This document shows positions 54,237 through 64,000 of a stretch of 64,000 nucleotides of DNA, one piece after another. Source of the stretch: Chromera velia (taxonomy: Eukaryota; Sar; Chromeraceae); assembly GCA_018398765.1 (NCBI GenBank), contig JAHBMJ010005379.1, positions 1 to 64,000 on the forward strand, read 5' to 3'. The translations under genes were made by a program, and so were the position numbers. A model generated the notes under the pieces. That model did not search any database. It saw nothing but the letters and a program-made list of their open reading frames with translations, and was not told the DNA's origin. Each line of letters opens with the position of its first letter. Position 1 is the stretch's first letter.

Positions 54237-55048
54237 TGTGCAGGTGCAGTAACACTGAATGCATACTTGCAAAGAATGCTGGCAAGTTGATCGTGCTGTT
54301 CTCTGCAGTTGTCACATACCGACCGATCTTCGGACAGACAAAGCACAGAGTATCCCCCGCGTGGCTGGCTTGTGGCTACCCCCTTCATTGACTTCTGTAC
54401 CCCAACGCGAAGATGAATTTTCTCTTCGTACTTTTAGACGTCAAGAATGAGGTACGCAAAGCATACAGAAGAAGCCCGGCATACAGCACGACAACATATT
54501 TGATTTGTTCTCTCGTATCGCTTGCCGACTTGACGACCGTCGTTGTGAGAAAGCGTATACCTTCCTGAATTAAACTGTCGGTCTAGCTCGCTCACGCATA
54601 TAATATCACTCCAGCCACATCGTTCGTTTGGCTGACCGGTCGAGGACGCACAGAGTGCAGACGTAGTGGTCGATGTCGGGATCGGGGTCCCAGTTGATCT
54701 GTCTGACCTCGTGGAGTTGGAATTTCTCCGGAGGGTTCCAGATTTCCTTCACCAGACCAGGTGGAGGCTGGATGAAAAATCTGGATGCAGAAGCGTGAAT
54801 GAAAACGCAAAATAGGGTTATGTGCATGTGTGTATGGAGCCTAAACACAAGTGATTTTTGTGTGAATACGGTTCAGCCACTGATGCCACTACTTCGCATC
54901 TAAATCCCATACAAGGACAGCACTTCAGATTTCCCTAAGGTAATTGAATGGGAAAGCTGTTTGTATCGATATCACACTGCTCCACATCAAAGGCACTCAC
55001 CCCACAGGACGGCTACGAGGCACAAAAGGCAAAGATAATCAATCCCCT

Positions 55049-55091
<43 letters not shown>

Positions 55092-57478
55092 ACTGACCGG
55101 AACTCGACACTCCCACGGAATCCCTTGTCGGCCTCGCTGTTGAAAGTCGTGTGGAGGGTGTTTTCGAAGAAGAAAAAGGCGCTGCCTGCATTCACACACA
55201 CACACACACACACACATGCATGCATACAAAACTTGCATGGAGCATAGTCACAAAAAGGCAGACCGAAAGGTCACGAAGACTGTTGCTAGGCGACAGAGAC
55301 GCTACAGAGAGAGAGACAAAAGACGGCCGATCAAATGAAACGATCTTTTTCTCTTTCGCGATCTTCATTCTATACCGGTACGTGCATGGTGGAGAGACGT
55401 CAAATTGCATGTGTCGTTCTCTTTCGTTTGAGCGCCTGCTTGACCAGCCTCATCCATTTCTTCGCACATGCACCGCCCCCCCCCCTCTCTCCCCCCCCTC
55501 CAACAGGGCCCCGCCAAGATCAGTACACCATTGCTAGCAGTCTCCATAAAGCACACAAAGAGGCTAAAAGCCTCCAGACACACACACACACACACACACA
55601 CACGAGAAAGGGACGTCACGATCAAATCACATGCGTGAGGAAATTAAGTCGCGAGAAACGGAAATCAACTTCCTTCCACCCCCACCTGGTTCTGCAAAAA
55701 CAGACCCCCACCACCCTGCCTGGAGGTCGTCCTCTGCCATGATCCCCACGCTCTTGTTCGAGGCAATCCTGCTTGTCGGGTCCGGGAACCAGAAAGAGAG
55801 GCCCCCGTCAGGCCCGCACCCAGACGTTGCGACCCACACTGTGAGCCCAGTCACATTCTGCATGCATGCATGCACGCATTCAGCAAGGAAATCAATGAAA
55901 GAAGCATGCACGCATTCAGCAAGGAAATCAAGGAAAGAAGCATGCATGCATTCAGCAAGGAAATCAATGAAAGAAGCATGCACGCATTCAGCAAGGAAAT
56001 CAAGGAAAGAAGCATGCATGCATTCAGCAAGGAAATCAAGGAAAGAAGCATGCATGCATTCAGCAAGGAAATCAAGGAAAGAAGCATGCACGCATTCAGC
56101 AAGGAAATCAAAAAAGCAAAAGAAACAAACACAAGAAACCGATCCGCAAAAAAGCATAATTTTAGACAGCGCCACTTGGACAGACCCAAACTCCATGCGG
56201 AGTTCTATCCGACACAATTAAGCTGGAGATCCATAAAGCTCAAGTGAGATGAGAAGACTTCCTGGCGGTCATGAGGAAAAGGAAAGCAAGAATCGACATG
56301 CATTTTTCGAGTGGCCGACCTAGGCCCCGACTTGACGCAAAAAGAAACGGGGACACCAAAGTCGCGCTCACTGGATCACTTACTTTCTCACGGACGAAAA
56401 AGCGAAGTTCAACCTGCAGAAAGAAAATGAACGAGGAAACAGAGGAAGGTGCTTAAGCGACTGACTGACTCACCGACCAACCGTGTTTTTGTAGCAACAG
56501 TTCCTGTGTTGGAGAGTGTGGTCCTCGTGCACGTAGGTGAAGTACTGGCCCTGCAGAAAAAAAGAAAGAGAAGAAAGAGAAAAGCGATAAACAAGCAGGC
56601 AAGCGGGCAGAGAGGCAGATATACATCCTGCGAGACAGACAAATGATGCATTTACTTCCTTTTCCATCTCTTCCCACAAACAGAGAGACCAACGAAAGAG
56701 AGAGACAGACAAAGAGAGCATAAGTCTCCTTCCTTCCTTCCTTCCTTCCTTCCAGAAAGACCCACGCTGGCAGGAGAGCCATACAGGCACACCTACACGC
56801 ACATTCATTCAAGCTCTGGAGAAAGGCCCGGATTAACAAACAGCATCATGAGTCGCCGTTTCTATTTTCTCTTCATAGAGCCACAGAAAGAGAAGAGGTT
56901 ACAAAGCAAAGGAAAAGTCACACATTCGAACGAATCCACGACAAAGAGCGCTCAGTGTGATAGACGTGGAAAACCTGACAAACATACAAAAAAAAGAGAC
57001 GGACTAGAAGGCACAATGATTCCATTCTAAGAAACACTGAAAAGAGAGCTCAAAGTGAAGACAAGACTAACAAAAAAAAAAAGAGAGACAGACGGACACT
57101 GCGCAATCTCATGAAGTCGAACTCCTCTTGGTAGGTCACGAAGTGTCCAGGGAAAAGGGAGGCGACCACCTGTATGCAGAAGCCACGGCACAGAAAGGAC
57201 ACGAGGTAGACTCCAAAGTCGAAAGGAGGAAGAAGAAAGACAGAAGAAAAAAGTCTTTCTTCAGGGACAATATGTGACCAAAACAGACAAAACGAATGCT
57301 GAGAGACAAACCCAAAAGCACAGTCGGGGCGGGTGTGTGTGGACACAGAAGAGAAAAGGAAAACGACATGCAGACAGAAAACGAGAGAGCGAGAAAAAAA
57401 GGAGAGCGAGAGGAAGGGAAGCCGTAGGAGAGAATTCCAGTGAAAAAAAGGGGAAGGAAGGAAGGAAGGAAGGAAGTA

Positions 57479-57509
<31 letters not shown>

Positions 57510-57596
57510 GAAGGAAGGAAGGAAGTAAAGAAAGAAAGAAAGAAAGAAAGAAAGGAAGGAGGGAAGGAAGGAAGGAAGGAAGAAAGAAAGAAAGAA

Positions 57597-57627
<31 letters not shown>

Positions 57628-58553
57628 AAGAAAGAAAGAAAGAAAGAAACGGGAAGGGACGGGAACGGGAGCAATGGGAAAGGGCGTCGATCCTTGTGTA
57701 TGCAACTTTGCACGCACATATGCCTCTCCAAATTCTCCTTTTTGACGAACAACGAAGAAGAGTAGCTGACGAACCCACTCACTGACCGACCGTCTCGACG
57801 TTGCATCGGAGGAACGCGCAGACGTCCTTGAGAGACCGCTGAGTGGTTCTCTGACCTGGACTGCACGCAGTTCATCACTCGATCGATCGATGAATCAAAT
57901 TGTTGACTTCATTCCTTCCGGTTGGCTGTCTTGCTAGCTAGCTGTCTACTGATCGGCTCGAGGATGTCATCCTCGTATTGACACTCATGCTTTCTTTCTT
58001 GTCTCCTTCAGAGTTAGAAAGCTGAGGGCGCATGCACGAGCGTTGAAGGGCGGGGGATCAATTAAATTTGAGTGCTTGCATGCATGCATGCATGCAGGGA
58101 GTGCATCAGTCTTTTTGAAATGCAATCAGACGGTGGCGTTTCCTCTTCCCACTCGGGAGACGGTCGATCGATGCATGCATCTGCACTCGCGGCGATGAAT
58201 CCATTCACCAATCTCCAGTTCCCATTTTTCTCCCTCCCTCCATCCCTGTGTCCTTCTCGCGGATTCTGTCTGCACGGACACCCATGCAGGATACATTAAT
58301 GCACCGACCCACCGGGGTTTCCCGTCAAGGAAGCTTTGGTGATCAAAGTCGCCGCCCTGCCCGAGGAGGCTCTTCCTCGTCTCCTCCGCCAGCGTCTCAG
58401 CAGATCCCAGCCTGCATTTTGGATGGATGTCATTCCATTGCATCCAATGCATTGGGTAGATGGCAGACGATCGAGAGAGAGAAGAGACTAGTAGTCGTAC
58501 GGGGAAGGAAGGACTTAGAAATACCGTGTTCGTCTGTCTATGCGTGCGTGTGC

Positions 58554-58597
<44 letters not shown>

Positions 58598-60676
58598 CTG
58601 CATGCCGGATTGACTCTTGACTTAAATGACTAGGATCATGAATGCATCAGATCGATGCGAACTGAATTTTTGTGTGATACCATTCATTCACTGCATGGAA
58701 GGATATATGCGCGATCGTGATTGTGTTCATGAAGAGCGCATGTATGTTTTTGATATTCCATGTGCGTGTCTACGTTCGGGTGGTTCCCTCCCTCCCTCCC
58801 TCCCCCCCCTCCTTTTCTCCTTCCTTCTTTGCCCTATTCCTTTCTTCCACTCTTCCTTTCCTGTGGGTTCCCTCCCGCCCATCCTTTCTGCCCCCCCTTA
58901 TTCTTGTCGACGCACGCAGGCAAACACAAAGCAAAAAATCGTACAGACAGGGAAAAAAGAGCAGTGCGAACACACACACGCACACACCCTCCCTCCCTGA
59001 CGGACCGATTCTTGAAGAGCCGCTGGCAGAAGGCCACTCCAAATCTGCTGAGCATTGCCAGAATGCGGCTGCACACAAAGCACCCACGTGTACAAAAATC
59101 CACACACACGCACACGGACACACACACACACACACACACACACCGTAGGGGATGTGAGAGGACAGAAAAACGATCACAAGATTTTTGCGTCACAAGAAGT
59201 GAGCAGAAATGAACGAGCAAGAAAAGCCGTCTGGCACCAGACTCGTGAAGCCCAACAGACAGAGCCACGTATGCCCATTGAACAGACGGATGCATAGAGA
59301 CAACGGCATGGACAGACAGGGAGGCTGATGGGTAGACGGAGACACACAGCTTGCAAAAGAGGCTTTTGCAGAGAACAATCGCTTTTCAGGATACTGTTTC
59401 CGTGCATCGCCCTCATCTTTATCTCACTCTCAGGCCTATGCACATAATCGTAGTCTCGCTAGCGCCCACGTTGAACGAAAAAGAATAGTGCACACTGACC
59501 AGAGGAAGTTCATCCACCGGACAAGATGACCAAACGCAGATGGAGACACAACAGGCTGTGATGGCCTAAATGAAAGAGAAAACACACCAGAAAGAGGGAC
59601 TGCGCGCAAACCGGACGCGCCGACTGACTGACCATATCGGGGTGGAGTTCATCAGCATCCACTTTTGCATGTTCAGAGGGAGGGACCTCGCGTGATATTT
59701 GGGGTGCTTTATGACCCCTGGTTGTCCCTGCAGTCAGTCAGGTGAGATAGTTGACAGTTCCTTGGCAGATAGACACACACACACACCGTCGCACACATTC
59801 ATTCAAGATCCCTCTCTTTCTAGCTAGAGAGAATGGGAAGGCCGCCAAGACAGTCGGAGGGAACGATTTGACTATGTGTGAGAACAACTACAGGTTTTGT
59901 AAAAATGAAATGCTCAGCCGAATGCTGTCTCTTGTTCAAGTGCAGTGCTATGCGCCGCGAAACTGTCAGGGGTGACAACTGAACGTAGAATCGAGGGAGG
60001 ACCCACGCTATGCATTATGAATTGTCCAGGCACTTGCTTCCGGATCTGAGACCGGCTAGATACTCTGATTAAACTGACATCCTGCGCCTCGATCGTGATC
60101 TGGGCCGGCTCCTCTTCTCCTCGGGAGGGTGAGGAGGAAATCAGAATGTTCGAGAGGATAGAGCGGGCTCTTGCGTGATCATAGTAGTCTCTGCAGTGAG
60201 CGACCGGGGTGTGTGGAAGAGGAGACAGCCAGGCATTTTATGTGCNNNNNNNNNNNNNNNNNNNNNNNNNNNNNNNNNNNNNNNNNNNNNNNNNNNNNGG
60301 GGGGGGGGGGGCAGAAACACGCGCAGATCCACAAACAGACCCAGGAAGGAAAGCAAGTAGGCTGGTGCACCTTTTGCAGAGACGAACAGCACGAAGAGAA
60401 GAAGAGAGTAGAAGACAATTAAAAGACGAGGCAGGAAGGGTTGGGAAGAAAAGAGGTGGGGATTGTGGCCTCAGCTTGGTGGACGCCTACTGACTTCTTG
60501 CTGTAGAAAGTCTTCTGGCAGGATCTGCAGCTTCCCCAAGGGCCGCCAGGATCTTTCACACGGACCCCCGGATCTTCCTTTCCCCCCTCCTCCTTCGCCT
60601 TCTGAAAAGGCGCTTGAATGTCCACTTCCCAAGCATCGAAGATCTCCAGACCACAATTCTCACAAGGACCGCTCAT
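43273..60676 (-). CDS. Very large multi-exon membrane protein of unknown function
   Basis: Exons in order: 60676-60495, 60190-60079, 59727-59633, 59565-~59499, 59068-59006, 58411-58313, 57860-57791, 57169-57098, 56550-56482, 56413-56384, 55857-55686, 55185-55098, 54780-54637, 54161-54134, 53436-50704, 49402-49271, 48950-~48555, ~48162-47624, 47257-47161, 46772-46634, 45973-45791, 45543-45468, 44954-44734, 44103-43896, 43622-43273. About 2,120 aa. Phases match at nearly every junction; those around 59499 and between 48555 and 47257 are unresolved. The N-terminus has CxxC pairs ([21 protein letters not shown]). Exons 7-14 encode a compact region with CNVE, RNCCYKN and [13 protein letters not shown]. 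Exon 15 encodes 911 residues of Pro-rich then Ser/Asp/Glu-rich disorder. A strong membrane helix ([20 protein letters not shown]) follows, then coiled coil, a second hydrophobic region ([14 protein letters not shown]) and a charged tail ending RRALKF. No family recognised. It could be two genes split near exon 15. Confidence 0.65.
45560..45725. repeat. (AC)n / (GGACAC)n array
   Basis: Hexamer GGACAC repeats inside AC repeats, in an intron of the large membrane protein gene upstream (in sense) of the exon starting 45543. Confidence 0.9.
47262..47455 (-). repeat. (GACA)n arrays with reverse-oriented purine spacers
   Basis: Reverse-strand members of the CATGAAGAA...ATATAGTCTG spacer family between GACA blocks. 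The block at 47262 abuts the splice acceptor at 47257. Confidence 0.75.
48170..48530 (-). repeat. (GACA)n arrays with ACGATATTGTC / ACGATCTAGTC spacers
   Basis: Three long GACA blocks separated by spacers that, in reverse, read GAAAGAAAAGAAAGGACGAT and similar. Confidence 0.8.
49645..50272. repeat. (CCAT)n tetranucleotide array, about 630 bp
   Basis: CCATCCATCCAC/CCGT variants throughout. It lies in the intron between exons ending 50704 and starting 49402. It produces long false MDGW frames on the minus strand. Confidence 0.95.
50315..50375. repeat. (GA)n then (GAAA)n
   Basis: Same intron as the CCAT array. Confidence 0.9.
50704..53436 (-). other. Giant low-complexity exon with internal duplication
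   Basis: The first third is Pro/His-rich ([15 protein letters not shown]). The rest contains two related units of about 730 bp, in each the order EDDSDxxT, then [13 protein letters not shown], then FPxRVVRxxREG, then a basic RKRG/KKRG patch. DNA anchors: TCATCxGAATCGTCTTCCAC at 51799 and 52532, and CTGCGGACTCGGGAGGC at about 51622 and 52339. It ends with a 4-helix-like segment ([19 protein letters not shown]...) before a GTGAGT donor. Confidence 0.65.
55043..55094. repeat. (CTGC)n at a splice donor
   Basis: CTGC repeats directly beyond the GTCAGTCAG donor of the exon ending 55098. Confidence 0.9.
55862..56113. repeat. 36-bp minisatellite, about 7 copies
   Basis: Unit GCATTCAGCAAGGAAATCAA plus TGAAAGAAGCATGCAC (C/T and T/G variants). 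It ends on the acceptor of the exon starting 55857. Confidence 0.9.
57452..57650. repeat. (GGAA)/(GAAA)/(GACA) composite
   Basis: About 200 bp of tetranucleotides in an intron of the large membrane protein gene. It includes two near-identical GGAAGTAAAGAAAGAAAG blocks. Confidence 0.9.
58556..58600. repeat. (GT)n microsatellite
   Basis: About 40 bp of GT in an intron of the large membrane protein gene, on its antisense strand. Confidence 0.9.
60246..60312. other. Assembly gap (53 N) followed by poly-G
   Basis: It lies in the first intron of the large membrane protein gene; a small exon could be hidden here. Confidence 0.8.
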
Positions 60677-61279
60677 GATGAACACCGAGTGTCGCCACAG
60701 GAGAAGACGGTCAGTCGTCCCGTGGTCCAGCAGTGTCTTTTCAGGGAATCACACGAGTCGATCAGACTGATACACATGCGAAGGACTTATCGGCAAAACG
60801 TTATGTCAGATCAAGGAGACAAAACACAGAAAAAAGACCTGACTATCACCGCGACTCCTGCCGATGTTCAGACTCGAGCAGGAGCTCTGGGGTTCCGCTA
60901 TTGTACTCGTGAAGACCATGCTGTGGAGACTGTATATTGGAGACTGCAATCGAAATCCTTCTGAGCGCGCGTCTCGACCGATACGCGCGCGCGCGAGATG
61001 CGCGCGCAACTTAATTCAAGCCGATTTTTGTTTCCCTTTTTTGCGCCTTGTGCATGGTCGACGCGGCATGTCAATGTTGGCACGTTAGCACACGTATATA
61101 TGGCACACCGATTTTCTGATGTGTTCTCCTCAACCATCACCTTCTTGATCAGACAGGGTAGCGATCAAGAGTGAGATCTTTTTGTTCTCGCGAATAAGGA
61201 CTGAAAATCCTATCTCAGTACTGCACTCTGGTTGTCGTGGAGCCGATTTCTGCGTCTGTGTTGCTCCTTGAGAGACGTC
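60677..61279. promoter_or_regulatory. Shared divergent promoter region, large membrane protein gene / methyltransferase gene
   Basis: A 603-bp region between opposed starts. GAGCGCGCGTC, CGCGCGCGCGCGAG and GCGCGCGCAAC cluster at 60963-61010. TGCATGG follows near 61052. Confidence 0.45.
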
Positions 61280-62595
61280 ATGCCGAGTGCAACTCTACCA
61301 GCGGAGGATCGCGACGTTTCTGCCATTCCTGTTTCAAAGGAAATGCAGGTTTCTTCCTGTCCCTCGTGTCATCTATACAAGAACACCCCCACTGACAGGC
61401 TCACGAGAGAGCTTGCAGGTTAGTATATCTAGTTTTTGTGTACCCGTCTCTCTTTCTCTGCTTCCCTTAGCTCCTTTGCAGCCTCTCGCTTCATCTCTGC
61501 TAGCTCCCTCTGAGCATTTCTGATACCCTTGACTTTGTTTTTTCCACTCTGTCAGCAGTACTTTTTCAGAAACTGTGTGGGTGTCCGCCTTCTCCCGTCT
61601 CGTCATCATCTCTTCGTATCTTCCCTCTTGCCTAAATGATCTCCCGTTGATCTGCTCGCCTCGCCACAACACCTACACAAACAGACACATACACGTGGAC
61701 ATGCTGATGAGGCTAGGAGACCCATTGATTCTTCAAAGCAGCAGACACAGTGGTTCCAGCTCTTCCTTCGCCCTGGTGTAAACACCCTTCACTCCTCTTT
61801 TCACCTGCAGATGCTGGCATTGACGTGGCCGCAGAGACCCCCATAGACGTCTTCCAGATGCACAAAGTCGACACGATGCATTACGAATTCGACAGGGCAG
61901 AGGAGCTGATAATTCAGAGACTCCGAAAGGAGAAGGGGGACACGAGGAACCTGAAAGTTCTCGACGTCGGGTCGGGATTTGGGGGTCCGGCCCGATATCT
62001 GGCGGCAAAGATGGAGTGCTCTGTGCACGCCCTAGAGCTTCTAGAAGACCTCTCGGCCTTCGCAGAGAGGCTCTCGAAGAGAACACAGGTGGACCAGTTG
62101 GTCCACCACAGAACAGGAAGTGTGGAGACTTTTGAGTTGCCGCAGGGGGAGGAGGGGAAGTTTGATGCAGCCCTCGCTCTGCTGTCCCTCCTGCATGTCC
62201 CGCACCTCGACTTGGCACTGGTGCAGCTGGGCAAGTCGGTGAAGTCGGGGGGGTTGCTCTTCGTTGACGACTACTTCCTTCGGGAGGGCAGTGACCAGAG
62301 TGTGACTGCCGACCTGCAGAGTATCGTGGGGTGTCCCAAGTTGCGGTCCCAAGCAGAGTGGACAGAAATGCTAGGACAGGCTGGGTTTGCCCTAGAGGAG
62401 TTTGGGGATGTGACGGCCACATGGGCTGGGTGGACAGAGGAGAGACGGAAGGGATTCGAAGAGTCGATGGAGAGGAATGTGAGGGTACAGGGGGCAGAGA
62501 CCGCGCAGATGATGTTGGAGTTCTACGCGACTGTCGCCAAGGCATTCGCGTCAGGCCACCTGGGCGGGTGTCGGATTGTGGCCAGAAAGCTGTAA
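61280..62595 (+). CDS. SAM-dependent methyltransferase (small-molecule type)
   Basis: Exon 1 is 61280-61418 and exon 2 is 61811-62595, joined in phase 1 (GTTAGT donor, CACCTGCAG acceptor), 307 aa. The ATG at 61280 is chosen. The Rossmann motif I is VLDVGSGFGG (residues 96-105). A post-I acidic residue is in VHALELLEDL, motif II in FDAALALLSLLHV, motif III in VKSGGLLFVDDYF. The pre-core MHYEFDRAEELI and the SVTADLQSIVGCPKL loop resemble glycine/sarcosine- and phosphoethanolamine-type N-methyltransferases, which make betaine or phosphocholine. The substrate is an inference, not proven. The N-terminal CPSC pair (residues 27-30) is not part of the core. No transit or signal peptide is clear. Confidence 0.88.
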
Positions 62596-64000
62596 TGGAT
62601 CTATCGTTTTTGAATGTGAATGAATGGATGAATGAATTAAGTAGAGGGACGGCTGTGAAAGAGTGGAGAATGAAGGATCTTTGGTCATAAGTGCATTGAT
62701 CGAGAAAGCCTGGGTTGAAGGTGACGAGGCAGGCAGGTGCATGGCACGTACGGCATGAGTTCTTTTGTTTCAGTGGCGTCTCGGCGTTTCTTTCTCTTCA
62801 TGCTGCCTTCCTCCATTCCTTCCTTCCTGCTTTCCTGGGATGTCATACAGGCATCTGTCCATCGATCGATCGATCGACTGCTCTTTTTCGTCCGTCCAGT
62901 GAATGAGGTGGGTACAGAAGGATTCGTGCATGAGTGTGTAAAAGGCAATCTCACATATCTACTCGATCGTCTGTGACTTTGTGGCACCGCGTGCTTCGAT
63001 CAACATGTGCACGTGCATGCATGTGAATGGGAAAGTGAATGCATTTCTCGAGCCATCGTCTGCATGTCGTTTTCTGTTCCCTTCTCGTCTCTGCATGTGC
63101 CTGGCTCTGTGCATTCTTTCAAAGTTCGTGGGTCGAACGATTAAATGCATGAGGGGGTTTTAGTTAAATTCTCTTGCATGCATAAAGTGATGTGCCAAAG
63201 GTTAGTTGCACCGATTGATCGATGGTGCATTATTCGAGGTCCTGACTCCTGGGTTTCTGTATGAAGCCAGTGGCAAACCACTGAGTTTGTATCAGGGTAG
63301 GGAAAAAGGTAGGTTATGAGGTTAGGTTATAGGTTATTGGCCCTCCAGTTATGATAACCGGTCCTAGAACCGGTCATAACCGGCGGTTAACCGGGTTAAC
63401 CGGTAAGGGCTGATCAAAAACGATATTATAGCTACAAACAACTTCAAACAAGCAAAAAATTAGTGAAAACATAACAAAACGGTTGCAAATTTTTGTTACG
63501 GCAAGTTGGCAACTGAAAGGGTACCCTGCATTTAGCTAGGATTTTGTGGGATTTTAAATTAGCCCAGGATTTTAGCGGATGTTACGGGATTTTGGCCAGC
63601 ATTTTAGCTAGTGACCATGTTTGATTTGATTTGATTTAATTTGATTTGAGGTAGGGCTTAAGCTCAAATCAAATATCTAGTTAGCGAGGACCTAATGTTT
63701 AAAGACCCTATCAAATACGATCAAATATTTGATCAATATGACTTTCAACCTCAAATATGAAGGTCCTGAAAAAACTTTTACAAGTACTGATCCGTCACGG
63801 CAGTTCCAACACTAACACTAGCACTAACAGCAATAGCAAAGTTCCAACACTAAGTGTACGGTTCCCCGTCTCACCCCGTTGTTGTCTCTCTGCAACCAAA
63901 TAGGAGCCAAGGAGCACCTTAGCTGCACCTACTCTTGGAAAGCCAAAAAGCCAGAGAAAAAGCTTTCAGGCTGAGTCTCAGCAGCTCCTACCACCGATCC
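62596..64000. other. 3' flank with AT-rich repeats, no gene seen
   Basis: Short GATC and TGCA repeats to about 63240, then an AT-rich tract. 63340-63410 has six or so AACCGG/CCGGTT copies, including CGGTTAACCG. 63625-63655 is (GATTT)n. A perfect 16-nt palindrome GATCAAATATTTGATC lies at 63719-63734. This may be an unclassified repeat running out of the window. Confidence 0.5.

Noticed and set aside
55862-56113. CRISPR-like regular repeat
   Set aside because: Units are contiguous with no spacers and the DNA is eukaryotic.
59630-59727. Alternative reading of the third exon of the large gene (…[13 protein letters not shown])
   Set aside because: It is protein-like, but the following exons in that phase stop at once in exon 6, while the chosen phase continues to the gene end.

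Overview
The window is nuclear DNA of an intron-rich, microsatellite-rich eukaryote. The gene types fit an alveolate, and a chromerid alga such as Chromera velia is my best guess: an adenylate kinase with an acylation-type N-terminus, a large RCC1/HYR/GCC2-type protein, a Ty3-type chromovirus, and long (CTGT)n and (AC)n arrays. This is judged from style, not from a database match. There are no bacterial features. All multi-exon models below were built by hand from open frames, GT..AG borders and matching splice phase, and none has transcript support.

Layout from left to right. Positions 1-3000 are repeat-rich, with two possible plus-strand exons and a duplicated block of about 360 bp. Positions 3000-4150 are AT-rich. 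Positions 4150-7944 hold a head-to-head pair, adenylate kinase (minus) and an RRM protein (plus). Positions 7945-14950 show no gene, only microsatellites. Positions 14956-20857 are a complete Ty3/gypsy chromovirus with two 344-bp LTRs, whose single gag-pol frame carries 14 stop codons but no frameshift. Positions 22868-27474 are a five-exon LRR/Tudor-like/RING gene (minus), head-to-head with a three-exon ER thioredoxin-family gene ending in RDEL (28127-32248, plus). Positions 33809-36070 are an MFS transporter (minus). Positions 37125-43227 are a PPC-like/RCC1/HYR/GCC2-like gene (minus) with an unresolved 5' end. Positions 43273-60676 are a 17.4-kb, roughly 25-exon gene for a large membrane protein of unknown function (minus). 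It is head-to-head with a SAM-dependent methyltransferase gene (61280-62595, plus). Positions 62596-64000 are repeats and AT-rich sequence.

Three genome-style signals recur. First, splice donors are very often GTCAGT and are repeated in 4-nt steps (GTCGGTCAGTGAGT...). Second, microsatellites run straight into TGCAG acceptors and seem to serve as the pyrimidine tract. Third, the shared promoter regions of the head-to-head gene pairs carry CGCGCGCGA and TCATGCAGC-type motifs. AT-rich islands sit at gene 3' ends. Five assembly gaps or single Ns all touch poly-G/C runs, and one lies inside a coding exon.
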